Positions 1 through 7,592 of a stretch of DNA of 28,072 nucleotides are shown in pieces. The DNA comes from an uncultured Solobacterium sp. (GTDB lineage: Bacteria; Bacillota_I; Bacilli_A; Erysipelotrichales; Erysipelotrichaceae). The position numbers and the translations under genes were made by a program. The notes under the pieces are model-generated. The model was not told where the DNA came from. It saw nothing but the letters and a program-made list of their open reading frames with translations, and did not search any database. The stretch's first letter is position 1. Every line of letters begins with the position of its first letter. The DNA lies in NCBI GenBank assembly GCA_905235315.1, contig CAJOLG010000006.1, forward strand, positions 1 through 28,072, written 5' to 3'.

Positions 1-1234
1 GAAGATATTGTCTTACAATCTGACAAAACATTTAAAAGCATTCTCATTACCGGAGCACGGCAAACCGGGAAAACAAAAATGATAAAAGAACTGTTTCCCG
101 AAAAAAAGTATGTACTCATTGATGATCCTTTCATAGAGGAACAGGCAATCAGCAATCCGAATATGTTCATGATGCTCAATCCGCCGCCTGTCATCTATGA
201 TGAAGTTCAGAGAGCGCCGGAATTGTTTCGATACATCAAAATTGCCTGTGACTCGTCAGACGACAAAGCCCAATTTTGTCTGTCCGGGTCACAGCCTCTG
301 GAACTTGGAGAAAGCCTCCGAATCGCTGGCAGGAAGAGTCGGTATTATTGAACTCGCGCCTTTGTCCCAGCGCGAGATTGATCGTGATTCCTTCACGCTT
401 CCTTTCGTCCCTACATTGGATTACATCAAAAAGCGCAGTCAAAGCGCCATCATGCCAACGAATATCTGGGAGAGAATTCATCGGGGTGGGTATCCCGCGC
501 TGCAGGATCCGGAAGTAGAATGGAGCATGTTTTTCTCCAGTTATGTGAAAACCTATCTTGAGCGGGACGTGCGCAAACTGACAGCTGTCCAGAATCTGAA
601 TGATTTCAGACGCTTCATGGTCGCCGTTGCCGCGCGAACCGGACAGATTGTTAATTACAGCAATATTGCGGATGAGATCGGCAAGGATCAAACAACAGTA
701 AAAGCGTGGATGTCCATTCTGGAAGCTTCAGGGATCGTGTATCTGCTCGAGGCATATACGCCAAGCGTGCTGAACCGTGCGATCAAGAGTCCGAAGGTTT
801 ATTTCCGTGATACCGGGCTTGCAGCATATCTTACTCGCTGGCTTACCCCGGAGACATTGGCAAATGGAGCTATGAGTGGCGCTTTCTTTGAAACCTTTGT
901 CATTTCAGAGATTCTAAAGTCCTATTCCAACAGAGGAATTGATTATCGTTATTGTGTGTCTTATTACAGAGGCCGCGACAAGAAAAAGGTCAAAAAAAAC
1001 GGTGAGACCGTCGTAGTCGAGAGCGAGATTGATCTGATTATTGAAGAGAATGGGATGCTCTACCCAATCGAGATCAAGCAAGGGACAAAAGTCAGCGCTG
1101 ATGAAGCGTCGGCTTTCCCCGTTCTCGACAAAGTAAGTGAAAAAAAGCGTGGAACCGGAGCCATCATATGTACCTGTCCTACCCCAGGGATGCTCAGAGA
1201 TAATCTGTTCCAAATCCCGGCGTGGTATATCTGA
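1..1234 (+). pseudogene. AAA ATPase with DUF4143 domain, frameshifted and cut by the window edge
   Basis: The gene enters from the left edge. The first frame shows a Walker A motif GARQTGKT and a Walker B-like stretch VIYDEVQRAP. After CLSGSQPLEL at about base 306 the frame ends quickly in nonsense, while the next frame takes up the family sequence SESLAGRVGIIELAPLSQREI and runs to the end. One extra base (or two missing) near base 307 explains this. The distal part has the DUF4143 region, with a winged-helix-like segment and a PD-(D/E)xK-like end: EIDLIIEENG then PIEIKQG. Proteins of this family are common in accessory islands and their role is poorly defined; some are proposed to act in defence or as toxin-antitoxin-like units. 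Either the gene is dead or the assembly has an indel; the sequence alone cannot tell. Confidence 0.85.
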
Positions 1235-1411
1235 CCTTCCGCCTTTCTTTGCATGATGAGCTTCTCATAGTGCTCATCTGCAGCCCACCTTTCAGACCAA
1301 TAGTTGCACAGAAAGATTGTTATTTCAATATTCTGGCGCCATTTTTAGTTTCGTTTCCTGAAAATCATTCGAAAACAGAATTAACAATTAAGGACACACG
1401 ATCCTGTGTGG

Positions 1412-1534
1412 TCACCGTGCAAGATGCATGATAGATGCTATGATTTCTATCCGGGCACAGCTTTCTGCAATCTCTTCCGGAGTAAAGATTTCAGCTTCCA
1501 GATCGTTCCAAGTTAGATTCTTGTTGTTGCTCAT
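1412..1534 (-). pseudogene. Truncated XRE/HigA-like antitoxin remnant (40 aa)
   Basis: A 40-codon frame starts 16 bases after the AbiEii stop and has a good ribosome binding site (AAAGGAACGGG). Its product begins MSNNKNLTWNDLEAEIFTPE and continues EIAESCARIEIIASIMHLAR. The EIFTPEEIAES motif is typical of the N-terminus of XRE antitoxins of about 100 residues, which then continue into a helix-turn-helix. Here the frame stops just where that domain should begin, and I see no continuation in the other frames downstream. It is probably a decayed antitoxin that was the third gene of the AbiE operon. A short functional peptide is possible but unsupported. Confidence 0.55.
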
Positions 1535-1550
1535 ATCTTCCCGTTCCTTT

Positions 1551-2357
1551 CTATGATAAAGCCTTTAGAAAATCCAGAATCCTTTCAAAGGCAACAGAAG
1601 CTTCCATTTGTAGCCAATTGTCCCGACCACTGTTTTCCACGGATTGCTTAAACCCCTTATCGCTAAATACTCTGTTCACTCTTTTGATGACAGCTGTCAT
1701 GTCATTCTCTCGCATATCAGGATCATCCAAAATATAGGTATGAATACATTTCAAAAGGTACGCCTTATCAACGCGTTCCGATAGATAACAAAGATCAAAG
1801 ATATCTTTTACACGTCCGGAAAACGTTCCAAATCTTACCAGGGCTCTAAGTTTTTCGGCAAATATTTGTTCAGAAGAATTCATAAGAAGACTTGCACCTT
1901 CATTATCGAGGCAAACATCGAAGCAGTACTCTTCCTGTTCAATCTGAACATTTTTATGAACACCTATGTCTATTTTGCTTTTCAGGATATTACCGTTATC
2001 ATCAGAAATGGTTATCCAAACTCTCTTGCCACGGTATTCCTGCTGAGAAAGCTCCTCTATCGGTCCTTCAGCCTTTATGGTGAGCCCTTCAAGGCAGTTC
2101 AACTTTTCAATGAAACCTCGTATGGATGCTTCATCTATTGAGTATTTGATAAAATCAAAATCTATATCCCTGGTGGCACGGCGGACATTTCCGGTGATGC
2201 TTCTCATAACAACTCCACCCTTGATTGTCACATTCTTGCTTAATGAGCTCTCTGAGATTGCTTTTAAAATAATATCCTGACATACTCTTGCGTCCGCAAG
2301 TAACGCACTGTAGCCTTCCGATCGGTAATTTGCTGCCAGCTTTTCAAGATTAGCCAT
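1551..2357 (-). CDS. abiEii: AbiEii nucleotidyltransferase toxin (type IV toxin-antitoxin)
   Basis: The product is 268 aa. It has the AbiEii/COG2253 nucleotidyltransferase core: GGVVM at about residues 47-51, followed by RRATRDIDFDF at 59-68, the family signature of two glycines and a D-x-D metal site. A later block AEKLRALVRFGTFSGRVKDI (about 167-186), followed by FDL, is also typical of the family. AbiEii toxins transfer nucleotides to RNA targets and cause growth arrest when phage infection upsets the AbiEi balance. The start codon overlaps the stop of abiEi by one base (TGATG), so the two are translationally coupled. The gene is full length with the motif residues present, unlike its frameshifted neighbours. 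Confidence 0.88.
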   Translation of the reverse strand: MANLEKLAANYRSEGYSALLADARVCQDIILKAISESSLSKNVTIKGGVVMRSITGNVRRATRDIDFDFIKYSIDEASIRGFIEKLNCLEGLTIKAEGPIEELSQQEYRGKRVWITISDDNGNILKSKIDIGVHKNVQIEQEEYCFDVCLDNEGASLLMNSSEQIFAEKLRALVRFGTFSGRVKDIFDLCYLSERVDKAYLLKCIHTYILDDPDMRENDMTAVIKRVNRVFSDKGFKQSVENSGRDNWLQMEASVAFERILDFLKALS

Positions 2358-2896
2358 CAGTAAACCTCCATCTGTAACGTCCTTATAATCATATCTCGCT
2401 TCGGCATGATTTCCGCATAATCTCTTATTTTTTCCGGATCAAGCTGCGGGAGAATTCTTCTGTAGTTGCCTATGATTTCTTTGTAATAATTAAACGGCAA
2501 CTTGCTTTTATACCGGATCAGTTCAATTAGCATTCGCTCCCGGTCGAAAACAGGAATTGGAAAACCTTTTTCTTCTATGGTTGTTTTCCCGATCGCCAGC
2601 AGATCCTTTGGCATGAAAATCTGCTTAACCCTTTTGTCAGAAACAGGAGCTGCTTCTCTTTTCGTAGCAAGAAAATACTCATCCGGTATTTCGTCTGTCA
2701 AGCCATAAAGGTAAAAGGCCGTGTTCAAAGTGACAACTGCGTTGGGGTATTTATAACAGACAAGTGCTAATTCAGGAACGTATTCTCTTTCTGAATAAAT
2801 ACCCTTATCAATCCGAAATAGTTCTCCAGCGTTGATTTTCTGGCGGACAAAGTAATCAGATCCATATTCTCGTAAACACTCTGAGCGCGATTTCAT
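2357..2896 (-). CDS. abiEi: AbiEi-like antitoxin and transcriptional autorepressor
   Basis: The product is 179 aa. The N-terminus (about residues 10-50) has the winged-helix layout of AbiEi proteins, SDYFVRQKINAGELFRIDKG then IYSE, followed by a conserved region PNAVVTLNTAFYLYGLTDEI. The C-terminal half would be the antitoxin domain. AbiEi neutralises AbiEii and represses its own promoter by binding inverted repeats. Here a strong promoter and a perfect inverted repeat lie directly upstream, which fits that model. The start is supported by GGGGATT a short distance upstream and by the position of the predicted transcription start. It is the first gene of the AbiE operon. Confidence 0.85.
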   Translation of the reverse strand: MKSRSECLREYGSDYFVRQKINAGELFRIDKGIYSEREYVPELALVCYKYPNAVVTLNTAFYLYGLTDEIPDEYFLATKREAAPVSDKRVKQIFMPKDLLAIGKTTIEEKGFPIPVFDRERMLIELIRYKSKLPFNYYKEIIGNYRRILPQLDPEKIRDYAEIMPKRDMIIRTLQMEVY

Positions 2897-2912
2897 TAGT
2901 CAATCCCCTTTC

Positions 2913-2951
2913 ATTATCCTATGCAAAAGTAATGGTTTTGCATAGGATAAT
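2913..2951 (-). promoter_or_regulatory. Perfect 16-bp inverted repeat, probable AbiEi operator
   Basis: The arms ATTATCCTATGCAAAA and TTTTGCATAGGATAAT are perfect complements separated by GTAATGG. The repeat starts a few bases after the -10 box and covers the predicted transcription start and leader of abiEi. AbiEi proteins are known to autoregulate through inverted repeats in their promoter. Assigning this repeat to AbiEi is inference from its position. Confidence 0.75.
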
Positions 2952-2954
2952 ATA

Positions 2955-2983
2955 ATTTTACCTTGGCCTTTGCCAGTTGTCAA
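2955..2983 (-). promoter_or_regulatory. Sigma-A type promoter of the AbiE operon
   Basis: On the minus strand, TTGACA (2983-2978) and TAAAAT (2960-2955) are separated by exactly 17 bases. The first is a consensus -35 and the second differs from the -10 consensus at one base. Transcription would begin inside the inverted repeat. Confidence 0.8.
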
Positions 2984-3139
2984 GGAAAATGTTCGATAAT
3001 CATCTGCATTTCATTGGGTTTTGCAGAGGGTTTTATAAAACTATTAATCATATCTTTAGCACTTGGCAAGCTGAAGCTGTCTTAGGTCACGTCTCATTCA
3101 CTTGTTTTCCATAATGCCTCCTCATTTGCCAATTAACGC

Positions 3140-3182
3140 AAAAATGACCGAAGCAACGGCATACCTCCGTCATTCCGGTCAT
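3140..3182 (-). terminator. Hairpin with U-run after the DUF1016 gene
   Basis: On the minus strand, ATGACCG pairs with CGGTCAT, an inner ACGG pairs with CCGT, and five T residues follow. It lies about 100 bases after the DUF1016 stop and would end that transcript. Apart from this hairpin and the AbiE promoter, the gap from 2984 to 3281 shows nothing recognisable. Confidence 0.6.
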
Positions 3183-3281
3183 CCTCAAAGATAGTGAAAG
3201 CGCCGACACTAACGCCGACGCTCTTATCACATTTCAATTATTCAGTTTTACAGTTATCTTACAGTACGGAATCTGAATCTA

Positions 3282-4308
3282 TTAATCTTCTTTGTCTTCC
3301 CACTTTTCCAGCACTGCTTCAACCTGAGCAATCAGCTTTTCCTTTTCCGGGATTACATAGGTGTAGGTCGAAGCGAAGATGTTGTTGGAAAGGCCACCCA
3401 GAGCATACTCTGCACTTACGTTATCCTTGTCGGTACATAGAATGATTCCGATCGGCGGGTTGTCTCCCGGCTCATTCACTTCCGCTGCATAGTAGTTCAG
3501 ATACATATTGAGCTGACCAACGGCCTCTGGCATCAGTTTCACCGTCTTGAGTTCGATCAGGACATATGCGTGCAGCTCTTTATTGTAGAATACCATGTCC
3601 ACATAGTAATGCGTGTTATTCAGCGTGACGCGTTGCTGCGTTCCCACGAACATGAAGCCTCTGCCAAGTTCCAGCATAAAGTCTTCAATCTGCCTGACCA
3701 GAGCTTTTTCAAGTTCATTTTCAAGAACGGGTTTGTTCTCTGGAATACCCAGGAACTCAAAGACATACGGGTCTTTTACGATATCTTCTGGAGCTGCAAG
3801 CTCCTGACCCTTGGTAGCCAGTTCATACACTTTTTCTTTATTCGCTTTGCCGTCAGATAGCAGCAATCTTTCAAAGAGAGACGTTGAGATCTGCCGTTTC
3901 ATCTCTCTGACAGACCAGCCGGAGCTCACATTCTTTCTCATAGAAGCTACGACGATCCTGATCAGAGATAATAAGAAGTTCACAGTAATGAGACCAGCTT
4001 AATTTGCCAGACAGTGTCTGGCAATTTGGATAGGCCAGGAAGAACGCGCGCATATTTTGAAGGTTTGACCTGGAGAAGCCTTTGCCGAATTCCTTTGAAA
4101 GAATACGAGAAAGCTGTCTCAGAGTCTGCTTTCCATATTCTGCTCGTTCATTATTATTTTGTTCGTGTTCGACGATTACGCGTCCAATATTCCAGTAGGC
4201 GAGTAACTGCTCGTTATTAACTTCTCGAGACACATTATAACGAGCGGTGTTCATGATTTCCCTTATTTGAGCAATCATGTCCTGTGGAATCATACCTTCG
4301 TTTTCCAT
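3282..4308 (-). pseudogene. DUF1016/YhcG-family PDDEXK nuclease, frameshifted
   Basis: The gene begins at ATG 4308 after AGAAAGGA; the longer frame upstream is not family-like. The first part (MENEGMIPQDMIAQIREIMN onward) is the DUF1016 N-terminal domain with AYWNIGRVIVEHEQ and LSWSHYCELL. After SFYEKEC near base 3926 the frame runs into nonsense, while a second frame takes up SSGWSVREMKRQISTSLFER and continues to a full C-terminal PD-(D/E)xK domain (HYYVDMVFYN then YVLIELKT). One extra base (or two missing) near 3925-3928 explains the break. Family members include YhcG-type proteins found near restriction and toxin-antitoxin genes. An XRE regulator precedes it by 44 bases, as in related islands. 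The gene is inactive unless the indel is an assembly error. Confidence 0.88.
4001..4024. repeat. Palindrome inside the DUF1016 gene, copy A of a 20-bp repeat
   Basis: TTGCCAGACA and TGTCTGGCAA flank a single central base, giving ten-base perfect arms. The first 20 bases, AATTTGCCAGACAGTGTCTG, recur exactly in the leader of the same gene. In this copy the bases are coding (NCQTLSGKL), part of the conserved region before SWSHYCELL. Confidence 0.8.
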
Positions 4309-4325
4309 ACAAGAATCCTTTCTGC

Positions 4326-4345
4326 AATTTGCCAGACAGTGTCTG
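4326..4345. repeat. Copy B of the 20-bp repeat in the DUF1016 leader
   Basis: This is an exact second copy of AATTTGCCAGACAGTGTCTG. It sits between the XRE stop and the DUF1016 ribosome binding site, in the same orientation as the intragenic copy 325 bases away. The right half of the palindrome is less complete here. Confidence 0.75.
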
Positions 4346-4352
4346 TTAAATC

Positions 4353-4572
4353 TTATTCGTCTTCCTTTGGCGGTTCCTCTGTCAGCTCGATTACATCCGT
4401 GATCTCGCACTGAAGAGCATCACAGATTTTCTCCAATGTCTCCATGCTGATTCCTTTGTTCTTACCCATGTTAGCAATCATATTTGTGGTCAGCCCGGCA
4501 GCGATTCTAAGATCTTCTTTTTTTCATGTTCTTATCCAGAAGCGTGTGCCACAGAGGCTTATAGCTATTGTG
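4353..4572 (-). pseudogene. Small XRE-family regulator with a poly-A frameshift
   Basis: Read in two frames, the product is a normal small XRE regulator of about 70 aa: YKPLWHTLLDKNMKK, then EDLRIAAGLTTNMIANMGKN, then KGISMETLEKICDALQCEIT and DVIELTEEPPKEDE. The break is a run of seven A residues (plus-strand T, 4518-4524) where six would keep the frame. The expected ATG also seems missing at the 5' end, where the matching codon reads CAC. A downstream in-frame ATG could at best give the C-terminal half. Such regulators usually precede DUF1016 genes, as here, and repress their own operon. Confidence 0.8.
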
Positions 4573-4576
4573 TTCC

Positions 4577-4597
4577 TTTCGGATGTGTGTTCCGAAA
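4577..4597. repeat. Perfect 7-bp inverted repeat upstream of the XRE gene
   Basis: TTTCGGA and TCCGAAA flank TGTGTGT. It lies between the stop of the MscS-like gene and the XRE start, and overlaps the XRE ribosome binding region. No T-run follows on either strand, so an operator is more likely than a terminator. It also marks the border between the accessory block and the chromosomal genes. Confidence 0.5.
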
Positions 4598-4624
4598 CGC
4601 TGTTACGGACGGAGGAATCTCCGG

Positions 4625-7576
4625 TCACTTCAGTTCGATGTTATTGCGGGACAGGATCTCCTGTACTTCCCGTGCCAGCGCTTTTTCCATTTCCCCGCGG
4701 TCAAGCTCTTCCACCTCAACGCTGACCCAGCAGTCCATTCCGCCGCCGCTGAAGGAGGAGACGCCGGAGAAGAACGGTTCGCCGATGATCTGCGGATATT
4801 TCTTCGGCAGCTGGCTGATCTCCTGGCGGAAGACCGTTTCGAAGCTGTCAATGTCCTCCGTGAGCGGAACCCGGAAGTTCACGGTCGCAAAGCTGTTCCG
4901 CATGGTGAGATTGGTAACCGAGGAGATGTTGTGGTTGTTAATGATCTTTACGTTCTTGTCCCAGGACATGACCTTGGTGGTACGGAGCCCGATCTCCTTT
5001 ACCATCCCGCGGTAGCCGCCGATTTCCACGATATCGCCTACCTGGAACTCTTCCTCAAAGATGATGAAGAGACCGGCAATGATATCCGTAATGAGGCTCT
5101 TTGCGCCGAAGCCGACGATCAGCGCAAGGAAGCCGACCGAGGCTGCCAGGCTGCGCACATCCATGCCGAAGAAGCCGAAGACCACATAGGCAAAGGCAAT
5201 CGCCGCAATGTATTTCACACAGCTGCTGAGCAGCCGGCAGACGGTCTCTGCCCGGGCTCCGAGCAGCCGCCCGATCAGGCCCAGCACACTGCGCAGGAAA
5301 TACGCGCCGACACAGATCATCACGCCGTAGATCACGGACGCGCTCGCCGCAAAGATATTGAACCCCCTGTCCCAGCTCATACTGAGCGCATAGGAAATCA
5401 GGTTGTTTTCCCCGAAAAGCCGGTCCCGGAATTCCACCACCAGCAGGAAGAGCACGGCGAGTACCAGAACCACCCGGCCGACCACAAAACTGAGTTTTTC
5501 CTCCGCGCTCATGCCGGTCCATTCCGGCGGCAGGAGGCGGCGGGTCTGTTTCCGCAGGAACACATTGTTCTGCTCTTCCTGGCCGGTTTCCACCTTGATC
5601 GTTCCGTCACTCCGGCGCTGCGGGATCTTTTCGGCCCGGGTGATTTCTTCTTCTGCCCGGTGCGGAATGGCCATCCGCTCAAGCCGCCAGGTCAGGATCA
5701 GAATGCTCAGTAAAACAAGGACGGCGGAAAGCACGACATAGGTCGTCCGCCCAAGGAAGATATCCTGAATGGAAAGCGCGGTATAGAGAAACACATCATC
5801 GACCTGTTTGGAGGCCGCGTAGTATTTTCCCCCGCCGGCTTCGAGATAGCCGGTAAACCCGCTCCGCAGGGACAGGTCCGTAAACCCGTTCTCGCGCGCA
5901 GGCTTGCCTTCCAGGCTGTGATCCGGGAAATACTGGATCACGCCGTCTTCCTTCGCCTCAACCGCGAAGTTTTCAAACGTATTGGAGAGAACCGAATTGT
6001 CAAAGGTATTGGAAAGTGCGGTGACCGACAGGGCAAAATCCAGGTCATCCGGGCGGCAGGCCATCTGAAGGAAGCCGTCCACATGGCCGGTCAGATCTTT
6101 TGTCGTGACCGCGGTAATCCGGTCACGGAACCCGGTCAGTTCGTTGACCTCTGTTTTGCGGATCACCGCCGGAAATCCGTTTTTCAGCGGATTGAACACA
6201 TAGGACTGGGCGGAAGGATCCGTGCTGATCTGATACCCCACATAGACCGAATCCGAAACGGTCTCGGTTCCCGTGCGGTCAAACAGCATCGCATACTCCA
6301 GCCGGAAGATCCGGCTGATCCGGTTCAGTTCGTCCTGGGTGCGCTGTTCGGGATGGTCGCTGAGATACGCCGATACCATCTGTGCATCCCGGATGGAAGA
6401 GTCATCGATGTCCGTTTCGACATCCTTCTCGCACTGAACCGCATCATAGTAGGCCATCTCCGCGTTTTTCAGCGCCTCGGGATACGTGCGGATGAAGTTC
6501 GAAAGCCCGCTCGCCGTGCAGGCGTAATAGGCAAGGCTGCCGCACGCCAGAACAGACAGCGCAAGGAAGGCACTGTTTTTGTAATGCAGGAGCTGCTTGG
6601 TCATCCGCGTCTCCTTGCGGTTGTTCACATAGTCATCCCGCAGGAAATAACTGTAGGCAACATACAGCACGACCGCCAGCAGGATTCCCGTCCAGACCGG
6701 GGCGACTGTGTTGGCCACTGCGGTGGCTGCTGCCTCGATGGAGGTTCCGTAATAGAGATCCATGCCTAGCCGGTCCACATGCCGCTTTAACATGATGGCC
6801 CGGATCCCGCGGACTTCCGCCAGAATAAACGGCTCTTCGGTTTCGGACGAAATGAAGGAAGGCAGCTCGCGGATCTCTTCGATCAGATCCTGTGCCGGCA
6901 TGCCGTATTCGTCCACGTGCGCTGTGATCTCCACGGTACCGCTGCGGACACCGACCGCGATGTTGTGTCCTTCCTCGAGATTCATTGCGATGACTTCCTC
7001 CGGGGTAAAGATATTGTCCATAAACCGGAGATAATCGTTCCGAAGAATGCGCTGCACCACGGTAAGGGAATCGTTGACCCGCATGCAGTAATACCGGTCG
7101 CCATTGTATTCATAATAGCTCCGGTCATAGACCTCCGTCTGTAAATGCGCGCAGAGGGCAGAAACCGCCTCCGCGGGAGGAAGTTCCCCACGGCTGTCCA
7201 GCACCGTGCCGGTACGCCGGTCCAGCAGGAACAGAAGGCCGTCTGAAAGATACCGGTCCGCAAGGGACAGGGTTTCTTCGGGTTCAACTCCTTCATTCTC
7301 CCGGATGTGTTCCAGCATCTCCAGCCGCTGTAAATACTCCGTGTCAAAGATCCCGGTAAGGCCGTCACTGGCATCTTCCGCACCGCGGATGGACGCAAAC
7401 AGGCGGTCCATACTGTTACTGACGTTCTGCTCTGCCTTCAGGATCTGAATGACGGCCGCATACATACTGAGGACCGCTCCGCTGATCACAAGAAGCAGAA
7501 CAGCGGCGATCAGAACGCTTCGCATCGAACCCGGGCGCCGGGGTTTCCGGCCAGCCGGCTTTTTCGTTTCTGCCAT
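4625..7576 (-). CDS. Giant MscS-family channel with two extracellular sensor regions (paralogue 2)
   Basis: The product is 983 aa, far longer than a plain MscS of about 280 aa. The predicted layout is: a basic N-terminus, TM about 19-43, outside region 44-290, TM 291-312, TM 336-356, outside region 357-608, TM 609-630, a charged cytoplasmic linker to about 692, then four TMs. The last TM is the pore helix, AASVGFLALIVGFGAKSLI at about 811-829. The MscS beta domain follows (EEEFQVGDIVEIGGYRGMVK, then EIGLRTTKVMSWD), then the alpha/beta end. The second outside region resembles a double-Cache fold: a long helix, LEYAMLFDRTGT, then GKPARENGFTDLS, then GGKYYAASKQVDDVFLYTAL. The Cache assignment is by eye. 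It lies 16 bases after its paralogue with a strong site AAGGAGGAG between them, so the two are probably co-translated. A ligand-gated or osmosensing channel is inferred. Confidence 0.85.
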   Translation of the reverse strand: MAETKKPAGRKPRRPGSMRSVLIAAVLLLVISGAVLSMYAAVIQILKAEQNVSNSMDRLFASIRGAEDASDGLTGIFDTEYLQRLEMLEHIRENEGVEPEETLSLADRYLSDGLLFLLDRRTGTVLDSRGELPPAEAVSALCAHLQTEVYDRSYYEYNGDRYYCMRVNDSLTVVQRILRNDYLRFMDNIFTPEEVIAMNLEEGHNIAVGVRSGTVEITAHVDEYGMPAQDLIEEIRELPSFISSETEEPFILAEVRGIRAIMLKRHVDRLGMDLYYGTSIEAAATAVANTVAPVWTGILLAVVLYVAYSYFLRDDYVNNRKETRMTKQLLHYKNSAFLALSVLACGSLAYYACTASGLSNFIRTYPEALKNAEMAYYDAVQCEKDVETDIDDSSIRDAQMVSAYLSDHPEQRTQDELNRISRIFRLEYAMLFDRTGTETVSDSVYVGYQISTDPSAQSYVFNPLKNGFPAVIRKTEVNELTGFRDRITAVTTKDLTGHVDGFLQMACRPDDLDFALSVTALSNTFDNSVLSNTFENFAVEAKEDGVIQYFPDHSLEGKPARENGFTDLSLRSGFTGYLEAGGGKYYAASKQVDDVFLYTALSIQDIFLGRTTYVVLSAVLVLLSILILTWRLERMAIPHRAEEEITRAEKIPQRRSDGTIKVETGQEEQNNVFLRKQTRRLLPPEWTGMSAEEKLSFVVGRVVLVLAVLFLLVVEFRDRLFGENNLISYALSMSWDRGFNIFAASASVIYGVMICVGAYFLRSVLGLIGRLLGARAETVCRLLSSCVKYIAAIAFAYVVFGFFGMDVRSLAASVGFLALIVGFGAKSLITDIIAGLFIIFEEEFQVGDIVEIGGYRGMVKEIGLRTTKVMSWDKNVKIINNHNISSVTNLTMRNSFATVNFRVPLTEDIDSFETVFRQEISQLPKKYPQIIGEPFFSGVSSFSGGGMDCWVSVEVEELDRGEMEKALAREVQEILSRNNIELK

Positions 7577-7592
7577 TGTTCTCCTCCTTTCC

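Noticed and set aside
1222..1431. Plus-strand frame of 69 codons after the AAA ATPase
   Set aside because: No family signal or ribosome binding site, and it overlaps the antitoxin remnant on the other strand.
4577..4597. Terminator of the MscS operon
   Set aside because: The stem is perfect but no T-run follows on the minus strand.
4568..5713. Long plus-strand frame (381 codons) opposite the second MscS gene
   Set aside because: It is antisense to a clear gene and its product is rich in His, Asp and Arg with no domain; GC-rich codon bias on the real strand explains it.
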